Source: Streptomyces sp. NBC_00287 (GTDB lineage: Bacteria; Actinomycetota; Actinomycetes; Streptomycetales; Streptomycetaceae). Taken from it: 64,000 bases of DNA. The notes below the pieces were generated by a model. It ran no database searches. It was not told where the DNA came from and saw only the letters and a program-made list of their open reading frames with translations. Each line of letters begins with the position of its first letter. Within the stretch, counting starts at the first letter, position 1. A program made the translations under genes and the position numbers. The stretch spans positions 5,828,001 to 5,892,000 of the forward strand of contig NZ_CP108053.1 in the NCBI RefSeq assembly GCF_036173105.1, in the 5' to 3' direction. Below, piece after piece: positions 50,360 through 57,729 of the stretch.

Positions 50360-51352
50360 TCACCGTCGTACGAGCCTCTTGGCCAGCTTGGTCAACAGCG
50401 AGCCGCCCTTGTCGGCGCCCCCGCCGTCCTTCTCGTACGCCGTCTTCAGCTGCTTGAAGTGATCGGCCCGGGTCCGGCTGAGGTACTCGTCGTCCGTCAG
50501 CTTCCGCGCGATCGACCAGGCCTGCTTGTGCCGCCCGTCGTAGTGGGCGACGTACGCCTTCGCCAGCTCCAGCACCGACTTGAAGGGGATTCCGCCGGTG
50601 TGGTCGCGGTCGATGCGGTCCTGCACGGCCGAGATCAGCTTCAGCTTCTCGTCGAGGGTGAAGGCGTCCTCGGAGATCCTCTTCAGCACGTCCTCGGGGA
50701 TCGGCTTGGTCACCTCGAAGGCCAGCGTGGAGCGGATCGGCGGCCCGGCTATCTCGATGTACGGCAGCAGCGCGCCCGTGCTGTAGTGCAGCCACGGCAG
50801 CCGGGGCCCGGCGAAGTCCTGGTGCAGTACGACGGAGCCGGGCCGCAGCCGGGTCAGGAACCGCTCGGAGACACAGCGGAAGACCCGGGCCGTCTTGGCG
50901 ATGTCGATGTGCAGAAACTCGATCGGGCTGGTGTCGTCCGGGTCCGAGGTCTGCCAGATGTCACCGGCGTGGATCTCCAGGAACGGCAGAAACGGCTCGA
51001 GCCGCTCGGTGAAGTCGTCCAGGAACGAGGTGTCGCCGTCCGCGGGCTTGGAGCCGGCCGAGAAGAACTTCTCCGTGGCGAAGGTGCCCTTGCCGACGTG
51101 GAAGAAGTCGTACGCGTGCAGCCGTCCCGTCTTCTCGTCGAACACGGGGCTGTCGCGCAACCCGAGCGCGAGCGCGTACGTGGACCCGCCGCCGCCCGAA
51201 CCCAGCTCCACGAGCCGGTCCTCGCCGGCGAGGCGATGGCGGCCCAGGAGGTAGAGGAAACGCAGCTCCCAGGAGCTGACCTGGGAATAGGGAATGTCGT
51301 CCGGCAGCTTTACGCCGTCGAGCATGGGGTACAGCCGGCCGAGGTTCGTCAT
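50360..51352 (-). CDS. Rossmann-fold methyltransferase-like protein of the glycopolymer locus
   Basis: 330 residues. N-terminus MTNLGRLYPMLDGVKLPDDI, then a SAM-type motif RLVELGSGGGGSTYALALGL, a second strand LHAYDFFHVG, LEIHAGDIWQ, FLHIDIAKTARVF and a strand VVLHQDFAGPRLPWLHY. The C-terminal 120 residues are helical (RISEDAFTLDEKLKLISAVQDRI, SVLELAKAYVAHYDGRHKQAW). It resembles class I methyltransferases encoded in surface-polysaccharide clusters, but catalytic residues cannot be named. ATG 51352 has GAGG five bases upstream; the 21 residues before it in frame overlap an inverted repeat and are unlikely to be coding. Confidence 0.7.
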   Translation of the reverse strand: MTNLGRLYPMLDGVKLPDDIPYSQVSSWELRFLYLLGRHRLAGEDRLVELGSGGGGSTYALALGLRDSPVFDEKTGRLHAYDFFHVGKGTFATEKFFSAGSKPADGDTSFLDDFTERLEPFLPFLEIHAGDIWQTSDPDDTSPIEFLHIDIAKTARVFRCVSERFLTRLRPGSVVLHQDFAGPRLPWLHYSTGALLPYIEIAGPPIRSTLAFEVTKPIPEDVLKRISEDAFTLDEKLKLISAVQDRIDRDHTGGIPFKSVLELAKAYVAHYDGRHKQAWSIARKLTDDEYLSRTRADHFKQLKTAYEKDGGGADKGGSLLTKLAKRLVRR

Positions 51353-51374
51353 GAGTGCCTCACGGAGTCGGATG

Positions 51375-51413
51375 GGGCGGCGTTCCGTGATCCTAGGGAT
51401 TCGAACGCCGCCC
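51375..51413 (-). repeat. 11-bp inverted repeat between the polysialyltransferase and methyltransferase genes
   Basis: GGGCGGCGTTC (51375-51385) and GAACGCCGCCC (51403-51413) are exact complements. The loop adds a small ATCC/GGAT stem. It lies 80 bp downstream of one minus-strand gene and 23 bp upstream of the next, with no T tract, so it may be a terminator or an attenuator. Confidence 0.65.
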
Positions 51414-51492
51414 ACACCATGTATTCATCGGTTTAATCCGACGGTGTGCCACCGTTTCCTCGGCAGTTCCCGGCAGTTCACCGGGTATTGGC

Positions 51493-52827
51493 CTACCGGC
51501 GCACCGCCTTCTTCAGCGCCTTGGCCCGCCGCACCACCCGGCGCGCGGTGGAATTGCGCGGCAGGAACGACAGTCGCTCCGGGATACCGCCGGGCAGGCC
51601 CAGCGAGGTGAGCCGCTTGCGCTTGAAATAGCGCTGGGTGCGCGGCTTGAAGTGCTCGGAGAGGTAGCGCTCGGCAGCCGGACGCAGGCTCGGATAGATC
51701 TGCGGCTGCATGGTGAACCCTATGGCGGTGACCAGCGCGCCCAGGGTCTCGGTCGGCACGGTCTGCTCGCCCTCGCGGTTCTCCAGGTCCGGAAGGACCG
51801 CGTCCGCCAGCACCGCGGGGATGCGGTTGCTGTTCTGGTACGGGGTCAGCCGGTCCAGCAGCGGCTCGGTGCCGATGCGGGCGACCGGGAGGTCGTAGAA
51901 GGCGGACGCCGTGAACAGCGCGGTCGAGAAGCAGCCGACGACCAGTCCGGGGCGGGACTTCTCGAACAGCACCTCGGCGAGCACGGGCGTGTCCAGCACG
52001 GTGAGCTCGACGCCCAGCTTCTCGGCCTCGGCCTCCAGGGCGCGGCTGTAGCGGGCCGGCGCCGTGGGGTGCGGCTTGAACACGATCGAACGGTGCCCGC
52101 GCTCCACCGCCCCGCGCATCATCCGTACATGCAGCTCCTCCTCGCCCTCCGGCGTGAGGATGTTCAGCGCGGACAGATACTGGCCGAGCAGCAGTGCGCA
52201 GTTGTCCGGGAGGACCGGCAACTCCTCTACGGCACCGGCGAGCTCGCCCATCACCTTCAGGAACGCCTCGGTCGGCACGACCTCGGCCGGCACCTCGAAC
52301 TCGGTGAGCAACATCGGCGTGAGGCCGGGCACCAGGTCCAGGTGGAGCAGGCGCCGGACGCGGGTGCCGACCAGCGGGTCGAGCTTGTTGCGCGTGGGGC
52401 CGTAGCTCATCAGGCCGTCGGCGTAGACGTGCAGGGGGGCGCCGGTGAAGATCTGGGCGAGGGCGAGGGCCGGGTTGACCTGGATGGACTCCAGGACGAT
52501 CTCCACCTGGTCGTCGCCCAGGCCCCACAGCAGCCGCAAGTACCGCTCGAACAGCGGGATGTCGTCCATGCGCGGTGACCAGGCGCCCGGGTGGAAGGGG
52601 CTGATGGCCTCGTTGAACGAGATCACACCGTCGAAGTGGTCACGCAGCGGTGCAAACCCGGGCATCTCGTCGACGGCCGGAGTGGTCTCCGGGCACGCGG
52701 AGTTGTTGAACACCAGCAGCAGCCGGCGGTCCGCCTCGGCGAAGCACTCCGAGTCCAGCGCGGCGGCCAGGGTGGCGGCGCCGTAGAGCGTGGAGACGCA
52801 GAAGATCTGGGTGGTCTTACGGGACAT
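51493..52827 (-). CDS. Polysialyltransferase-type (POLYST) glycosyltransferase
   Basis: 444 residues, GT-B-like. It has the three motif blocks of bacterial polysialyl- and related transferases: an acidic-Gly motif VYADG (134-138), the HP motif FKPHP (250-254) that binds the CMP moiety, and an S-T pair at GCFSTALF (299-305). N-terminal strand QIFCVSTLYGAATLAAAL; the C-terminus is basic (YFKRKRLTSLGLPGG, VVRRAKALKKAVRR), fitting membrane association. These enzymes polymerise or transfer sialic acid; in this locus Kdn-like nonulosonate is the likely donor sugar. The ATG overlaps the GT2 stop (TGATG), so the two are co-translated. Confidence 0.82.
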   Translation of the reverse strand: MSRKTTQIFCVSTLYGAATLAAALDSECFAEADRRLLLVFNNSACPETTPAVDEMPGFAPLRDHFDGVISFNEAISPFHPGAWSPRMDDIPLFERYLRLLWGLGDDQVEIVLESIQVNPALALAQIFTGAPLHVYADGLMSYGPTRNKLDPLVGTRVRRLLHLDLVPGLTPMLLTEFEVPAEVVPTEAFLKVMGELAGAVEELPVLPDNCALLLGQYLSALNILTPEGEEELHVRMMRGAVERGHRSIVFKPHPTAPARYSRALEAEAEKLGVELTVLDTPVLAEVLFEKSRPGLVVGCFSTALFTASAFYDLPVARIGTEPLLDRLTPYQNSNRIPAVLADAVLPDLENREGEQTVPTETLGALVTAIGFTMQPQIYPSLRPAAERYLSEHFKPRTQRYFKRKRLTSLGLPGGIPERLSFLPRNSTARRVVRRAKALKKAVRR

Positions 52828-53897
52828 CACGCGGCCGCCTTCGCAGTGGTGGCCCGGCGCCGCAGCCGGCGCAGCTTGCTGGCCCGGCGCAGGTCCATGG
52901 TTTCGAGCACATCACCGAGCGCGTCCTGCGGCATCCGCTTTATGGCCGCCGCGCTCATCGCCCGCAGCTGCTTGGCCACGGCCGGTTCCCACTTGGACTC
53001 GTCCGAGAGGTGATGGGCGATGATCGCACAGTAGGTGCGCACCGCCTTGGGCAGCAGCTGGGCCGCCTCGGGATCGGCCGCCGTTTCCTCGATGACCTGA
53101 TCGAAGGCACGGATGAAGTCGAGTTGACGGACGTCACCGATCTGGGTGAGTGAACCGGCAACACCACGTCGGTAGAAGACGCCGAGCAGACCCACCACGG
53201 CGAACGACTCCGCCTCGCGGTGCAGCTTCCAGATCCACGGCCGGTCCTCGGCCGTGCGCAGTCCGTCGGTGAAGTGCAGCAGCCCCTTGTCCAGCAGCCG
53301 CCGGTGGTAGGCGCCGGCCCAGGCGTAGGCGTAGTCGACGGAGGTCGTCCGGTCGGCGGGCAGGATCGCCGCGCGCGGGTCGAGGACCTCGCCCCGGCGG
53401 CCGTGGGGTACCCGGTGCACGGACCGGCCGCGGGCGTTGGCCTGGACATGGTCCGTGCGGATGAAGTCGCAGCCCAGCTCCTCGATGGCGCCGACCAGTT
53501 CGGCGAAGTAGCCGGGCGCGAGCCAGTCGTCGCCGTCGAGGAAGGTGAGGTACTCGCCGGTCGCCGCGTCCAGACCGGTGTTTCGGGCGGTGGCGAGTCC
53601 TCCGTTCACTTCGTGACGGATGTAACGCACGTGTGCGACATCCGAGAGTTGTTCGGCAGCGCGTTCGAGAATGGCGGGAGTTTCATCCTTCGAAAAATCG
53701 TCCACCAGGATGAACTCGAAGTCGCGCCGGGCGTTCGCGCGGAGGCTTCTGAGGGTGTCGGGGGCGTATTGCTGCACGTTGTAGAACGGCACGATCACGG
53801 AAAGCTTTGGCACCTGCAAAAGGTTAGGAGGGTGCTCGGCAGCGGAACTTGACGGCGCGCGTACGGCGGGTGAACTCAGTGTGTCGGAACGGTGCAT
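52827..53897 (-). CDS. GT2-family glycosyltransferase
   Basis: 356 residues. GT-A fold: KLSVIVPFYNVQQYAPDTLRSL, the first acidic pair EFILVDDFSKDETP (65-75), GGLATARNTGLDAATGEYLTFLDGDDWLAPGY (DxD at 121-123, shown here across two motifs), then RTAEDRPWIWKLHREAESF with an acidic catalytic-base candidate. The last 110 residues are helical and basic. It inverts NDP-sugar linkages; donor and acceptor are unknown. ATG at 53897 has GGGAAG eight bases upstream, giving about 30 residues before the first strand; a GTG at the first strand is an alternative. First gene of the GT2-POLYST(-methyltransferase) operon. Confidence 0.87.
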   Translation of the reverse strand: MHRSDTLSSPAVRAPSSSAAEHPPNLLQVPKLSVIVPFYNVQQYAPDTLRSLRANARRDFEFILVDDFSKDETPAILERAAEQLSDVAHVRYIRHEVNGGLATARNTGLDAATGEYLTFLDGDDWLAPGYFAELVGAIEELGCDFIRTDHVQANARGRSVHRVPHGRRGEVLDPRAAILPADRTTSVDYAYAWAGAYHRRLLDKGLLHFTDGLRTAEDRPWIWKLHREAESFAVVGLLGVFYRRGVAGSLTQIGDVRQLDFIRAFDQVIEETAADPEAAQLLPKAVRTYCAIIAHHLSDESKWEPAVAKQLRAMSAAAIKRMPQDALGDVLETMDLRRASKLRRLRRRATTAKAAA

Positions 53898-53990
53898 GCC
53901 ATGTACTTCCCGGGTTTTGACGGGCCAGTTCGGCTCGCGGTGGGATGTTGTTAACTTTTCGTTGATTCGTGGTTGGGCTATACCTAGGAA
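53898..53990. promoter_or_regulatory. Low-GC divergent promoter region, GT2 and DUF6716 genes
   Basis: 93 bp, AT-rich for this genome. For the plus strand TTGATT (53962-53967) lies 17 bp before TAGGAA (53985-53990), close to the actinomycete -35/-10 pattern TTGAC-n17-TAGGAT. If that is the promoter, the ATG at 53991 is too near, and translation would start at GTG 54012. Confidence 0.4.
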
Positions 53991-55358
53991 ATGCTTCCTA
54001 GCGTCTTCTTCGTGCCAGCAAGTACAACGAAGCCGCCGCGCATTGCCGTCCTCGCGGACTCCGACACCCGCTGGAAATGGGGTGCGCTGACGGCGGGCCG
54101 CATCTCCCCGGGCCCGTCCATGGAAGCCGGAGCCGCAGGGGGCACGCAAGTCGCCCCTGCGCTCAACGGATTCCTGCTGCGCGGCCGGGCCACGCCCACC
54201 GCGCGCCAACTGGCGGAAGTCGGTGTGCAAGCCGACTCCCTGCGCGAGGTGACAGCGGTGGAGTTCCTGCGCTCGATGGCCGAGGAGGAGTACGACATCG
54301 TCGTACTCGCGCTCGTCGGCGGTGGCGTCCAGGCGATGCTGCACGGCCTGGCGCGGGTGTGGGAGGGCCACGAGAAGCGTCCCGTCGTCGTCACCGGCTA
54401 TGTCGGCGTCGTCTACGAGAAGCTCGCCGACGGCCTGCTGCTGCGGCACGGCGCCGACCTCGTCCTCGCCAACTCCCGCCAGGACGCCGAGCGTTTCCGC
54501 GCGGTGTACGAGGGCGTCGGCGCCGACGCCTCGGCGGTGACGGAGGTGGCGCTGCCGTTCCTCGGCGGAGCCCCCTACGAGGGGGAGCACGACCCGTACA
54601 CGGTCGTCTTCGCCGCGCAGCCCTCCGTCCCCGAGAACCGCAAGGACCGTACGTACCTGCTGAACCGCCTGGTCCAGCACGCGCGGCTGCACCCCGAGCG
54701 CGAGGTGCTGCTCAAGCTGCGCTCCAGGCCGGGCGAACACACCACGCACATCGAGGAGTTGCCCTACCAGAAGCTGGCACAGAAGCTGGACCTGCCGGCC
54801 AACTTCCGGCTGGTCTACGGGCACATGGGCGAGGTGCTCGACCGTACCGACCTGCTGGTCACGGTCAGCTCGACGGCCGCGCTGGAGTCGCTCCACCGCC
54901 GGATCCCCACCGTCGTGCTCACCGACCTCGGGGTGCGCGAGATGCTCGGCAACCACCACTTCATCGGCTCCGGCTGCCTCGCCTCCTGGGACCAGCTGGA
55001 CGAGGGACACAGTCCGGCCCCCGACGAGGAGTGGGTGGCCCGCCAGGGCGTCGCCGCGGACGGGGGGTACGAGACCGCGTTCGACGCGGCGCGGGAGCGG
55101 ATCGCGAAGTTGCGGGCCCTGCCCGGGGGGTTGGCGCCGCTGACCCCGTACTACACGCCCGCGACGGCGCCGGGTTACTTGCCCGGCATCCTCGCTCGCC
55201 ACCATCTCGGGCCCGACGGCAGTCCGCTGCCGGGCGCTCCCGCGCATGACAAGGACCCCGGGCCCGTCCGGCAGATCGTGCGCCGAGCTGCCCGTGGTGC
55301 CTATCGGCACGGGGTGCAGCGGGTGGCGCCTGTTATCCGGCGGATGGGGGAGCTGTGA
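53991..55358 (+). CDS. Putative GT-B glycosyltransferase (DUF6716 type)
   Basis: 455 residues. Starts with a Rossmann half (RIAVLADSDTRWKWG, EYDIVVLALVGGGVQAML, RPVVVTGYVGVVYEKLADGLLLRHGADLVLANS) and ends in a second half (DPYTVVFAAQPSVPENRKDRTYLL, LKLRSRPGEHTTHIEE, LLVTVSSTAALESL, PTVVLTDLGVREMLGN). The KxRSRPGEH and VSST motifs echo the HP and S-T motifs of polysialyltransferases. From memory it matches DUF6716 putative glycosyltransferases. The acceptor is unknown. ATG 53991 sits right on AGGAA; GTG 54012 is a serious alternative. Leads the operon continuing to NeuA and NeuB. Confidence 0.7.
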   Translation: MLPSVFFVPASTTKPPRIAVLADSDTRWKWGALTAGRISPGPSMEAGAAGGTQVAPALNGFLLRGRATPTARQLAEVGVQADSLREVTAVEFLRSMAEEEYDIVVLALVGGGVQAMLHGLARVWEGHEKRPVVVTGYVGVVYEKLADGLLLRHGADLVLANSRQDAERFRAVYEGVGADASAVTEVALPFLGGAPYEGEHDPYTVVFAAQPSVPENRKDRTYLLNRLVQHARLHPEREVLLKLRSRPGEHTTHIEELPYQKLAQKLDLPANFRLVYGHMGEVLDRTDLLVTVSSTAALESLHRRIPTVVLTDLGVREMLGNHHFIGSGCLASWDQLDEGHSPAPDEEWVARQGVAADGGYETAFDAARERIAKLRALPGGLAPLTPYYTPATAPGYLPGILARHHLGPDGSPLPGAPAHDKDPGPVRQIVRRAARGAYRHGVQRVAPVIRRMGEL

Positions 55359-55443
55359 CCGGCCGTCGACCGTCTGCCGCGCCGTCTGGGCTTGTCGCGC
55401 CCCGCGGCGGAGCCGCTGATCAACACAGCCCCGCGCCCCTGTC

Positions 55444-55460
55444 GGGCGGCTTCGCCGCCC
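55444..55460. repeat. GGGCGGC-TTC-GCCGCCC hairpin within a genus-type intergenic repeat
   Basis: The 140-bp gap before the NeuA gene contains segments such as GCTTGTCGCGCC and CCCCGCGCCCCTGTCGGGCGG followed by this 7-bp perfect hairpin. It reads like the short GC-rich intergenic repeats scattered through Streptomyces genomes, but a genome-wide match was not possible here. AAGGAG at 55485-55490 is the ribosome site of the next gene. Confidence 0.5.
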
Positions 55461-55498
55461 TCCATAGCTCTGCGAACTCTGCACAAGGAGTGCAACCC

Positions 55499-56728
55499 AT
55501 GTCCGACTCCCCGGCCAGCGCCGGCGCCTCTGTGCGGCGCGTGCTCGCCGTCATTCCCGCGCGCGGTGGCTCCAAGGGTGTGCCCGCCAAGAACCTCGCC
55601 CCCGTCGGCGGTGTTCCGCTGGTCGCCCGCGCGGTGCGCGAGTGCCTGGCCGCCCGGATCGTCACCGATGTCGTCGTCTCCACCGACGACCAGGCCATCG
55701 CCGCCGCCGCCCGCGCGGCCGGAGCGGAGGTCGTGCTGCGGCCCGCCGCCATCGCCGGTGACACCGCCACCTCCGAGGCCGCCGTCCTGCACGCCATGGA
55801 CGGCCATGAGGCCCTGCACGGCTCCCCGGTCGACGTGGTCCTGCTCGTGCAGTGCACCAGCCCCTTCGTGATCCGCGAGGACATCGACGGGGTCGCGGCG
55901 GCGGTCGTGGAGAACGGCGCCGACACCGCGGTCACCGTGGCCCCCTTCCACGGCTTCGTCTGGCGCGACGCCGAGGAGCCCTCGGAGGGCGGCGTCGGTG
56001 TCAACCACGACAAGGCCTACCGCCCCCGCCGTCAGGACCGCCCCCAGGACTACCTGGAGACCGGCGCCGCCTACGCGATGGACGCGGCCGGCTTCCGCAA
56101 GCACAACCACCGCTTCTTCGGCCGTACCGAACTGGTCCGCACCGACCCCGCGCGCGTGCTGGAGATCGACGATCCGCACGACCTCGCTCGGGCCCGCGCC
56201 CTCGCGCCCCTGTTCGACGCGGACCGCCCCGGTTCGCTCCCGACCGCCGCCGACATCGACGCGGTCGTACTGGACTTCGACGGCACCCAGACCGATGACC
56301 GGGTGCTGATCGACACCGATGGAAAGGAGTTCGTCTCCGTGCACCGCGGAGACGGACTCGGCATCGCGGCCCTGCGCAAGAGCGGCCTGAAGATGCTGAT
56401 CCTCTCCACGGAACAGAACCCTGTGGTCGCCGCCCGGGCCCGGAAGCTGAAGATTCCGGTCCTGCACGGCATCGACCGCAAGGACCTCGCACTCAAGCAG
56501 TGGTGCGAGGAGCAGGGCATCGCGCCTGAGCGCGTGCTCTACGTCGGCAACGACGTCAACGACCTCCCGTGCTTCGCCCTCGTGGGCTGGCCCGTGGCGG
56601 TCGCGAGCGCCCACGACGTCGTGCGCGGCGCCGCACGCGCGGTCACCACCGTCCCGGGTGGCGACGGCGCGATCCGAGAGATCGCCAGCTGGATCCTCGG
56701 CCCCTCTCTCGATTCCCTCACCAAGTAA
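55499..56728 (+). CDS. CMP-nonulosonate cytidylyltransferase (NeuA type) fused to a KdsC-like HAD phosphatase
   Basis: 409 residues, two enzymes in one chain. N-terminal half: VIPARGGSKGVPAKN (18-32), the CTP-binding loop of NeuA/KdsB enzymes, then VVVSTDDQAIAAAA, TSEAAVLHAM, LVQCTSPF and a dimer segment ending EIDDPHDLARA. C-terminal half, about 253-409: HAD motif I DFDGTQTDD (259-267; nucleophile Asp259, acid/base Asp261), motif II ILSTEQN, the conserved Lys region, and motif IV GNDVND (350-355). Such fusions let the same protein dephosphorylate a 9-phosphate nonulosonate and activate it with CTP. AAGGAG eight bases before ATG. Followed 14 bp later by NeuB. Confidence 0.85.
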   Translation: MSDSPASAGASVRRVLAVIPARGGSKGVPAKNLAPVGGVPLVARAVRECLAARIVTDVVVSTDDQAIAAAARAAGAEVVLRPAAIAGDTATSEAAVLHAMDGHEALHGSPVDVVLLVQCTSPFVIREDIDGVAAAVVENGADTAVTVAPFHGFVWRDAEEPSEGGVGVNHDKAYRPRRQDRPQDYLETGAAYAMDAAGFRKHNHRFFGRTELVRTDPARVLEIDDPHDLARARALAPLFDADRPGSLPTAADIDAVVLDFDGTQTDDRVLIDTDGKEFVSVHRGDGLGIAALRKSGLKMLILSTEQNPVVAARARKLKIPVLHGIDRKDLALKQWCEEQGIAPERVLYVGNDVNDLPCFALVGWPVAVASAHDVVRGAARAVTTVPGGDGAIREIASWILGPSLDSLTK

Positions 56729-56742
56729 GGACAGTTCCTGCC

Positions 56743-57681
56743 ATGAGCACCAACTCCCGCATGCGTCAGTTCGGTTCGAAGACCGCCGGCCCGGGTCACC
56801 CCGTCTACGTCGTCGGCGAGATCGGCATCAACCACAACGGCGACCTCGAGAACGCGTTCAAGCTGATCGACGCGGCCGCCGAGGCCGGCTGTGACGCCGT
56901 GAAGTTCCAGAAGCGCACCCCGGAGATCTGCACCCCGCGCGACCAGTGGGACATCGAGCGCGACACCCCCTGGGGCCGCATGACCTACATCGATTACCGC
57001 CACCGCGTGGAGTTCGGTGAGGACGAGTACCGCCAGATCGACGAGTACTCCAAGTCGAAGAACATCGCCTGGTTCGCCTCCCCGTGGGACACCGAGGCCG
57101 TCGCCTTCCTGGAGAAGTTCGACGTCCCGGCGCACAAGGTCGCCTCCGCGTCCCTGACCGACGACGAGCTGCTCCGCGCCCTGCGCGCCACCGGCCGTAC
57201 GGTCATCCTGTCGACCGGCATGTCGACCCCGAAGCAGATCCGCCACGCGGTCGAGGTCCTCGGCTCGGACAACATCCTGCTGTGCCACGCCACCTCCACC
57301 TACCCCGCGAAGGCGGAGGAGCTCAACCTCCGGGTGATCAACACCCTTCAGGCCGAGTACCCGAACGTCCCGATCGGCTACTCCGGCCACGAGACGGGCC
57401 TGCAGACCACCCTCGCCGCGGTCGCCCTGGGCGCCACCTTCGTCGAGCGTCACATCACCCTCGACCGCGCCATGTGGGGCTCGGACCAGGCCGCGTCCGT
57501 CGAGCCGCAGGGCCTGACCCGCCTGGTGCGCGACATCCGCACGATCGAGGCCTCCCTCGGCGACGGCGTCAAGAAGGTCTACGACTCCGAGCTCGGCCCG
57601 ATGAAGAAGCTGCGCCGCGTCCAGGGCGTCGTCGCCGAGGCCGAGATCGCCGCGGCCGCCGGCGAGCCGGTCTCGGTCTGA
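56743..57681 (+). CDS. NeuB-family nonulosonic acid synthase lacking the SAF domain
   Basis: 312 residues. Condenses phosphoenolpyruvate with a mannose- or N-acetylmannosamine-type sugar to a nine-carbon acid. TIM-barrel motifs: VVGEIGINHNGD (23-34), CDAVKFQKRTPE, FASPWDTEAVAFLEKF, HKVASASLTDDELL, VILSTGMST, LCHATSTYPAKAEELNL, IGYSGHE and VERHITLDRAMWGSDQ, the last with a catalytic His. Canonical NeuB is about 346 residues with a C-terminal antifreeze-like SAF domain; here the chain ends right after the barrel. There is no GlcNAc 2-epimerase gene in the locus, so Kdn or Kdn-9-phosphate is more likely than Neu5Ac. Confidence 0.88.
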   Translation: MSTNSRMRQFGSKTAGPGHPVYVVGEIGINHNGDLENAFKLIDAAAEAGCDAVKFQKRTPEICTPRDQWDIERDTPWGRMTYIDYRHRVEFGEDEYRQIDEYSKSKNIAWFASPWDTEAVAFLEKFDVPAHKVASASLTDDELLRALRATGRTVILSTGMSTPKQIRHAVEVLGSDNILLCHATSTYPAKAEELNLRVINTLQAEYPNVPIGYSGHETGLQTTLAAVALGATFVERHITLDRAMWGSDQAASVEPQGLTRLVRDIRTIEASLGDGVKKVYDSELGPMKKLRRVQGVVAEAEIAAAAGEPVSV

Positions 57682-57685
57682 GTCA

Positions 57686-57695
57686 CCCCCCCCCC
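57686..57695. repeat. Run of 10 C between neuB-like gene and the next glycosyltransferase
   Basis: An uninterrupted C10 tract in the 48-bp gap, 34 bases before the start of the downstream glycosyltransferase. Such tracts are slippage-prone and can also be sequencing errors. Confidence 0.9.
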
Positions 57696-57729
57696 AGAAA
57701 ATCGCCTACGACGGGACGGTCGTACGTAG

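Noticed and set aside
51386..51413. GTTCGAATCCC-like T-arm of a tRNA on the minus strand
   Set aside because: No acceptor, D or anticodon arms can be built; the words belong to an inverted repeat.
53898..55484. N-terminal extension of the GT2 frame by about 530 residues
   Set aside because: It runs antisense through the DUF6716 gene and has no protein-like composition; the glycosyltransferase begins near 53897.
55499..56728. KDO pathway (KdsB-KdsC fusion) as the meaning of the cytidylyltransferase-phosphatase gene
   Set aside because: A Gram-positive actinomycete has no lipid A/KDO, and the adjacent NeuB and GT29 genes point to nine-carbon acids instead.
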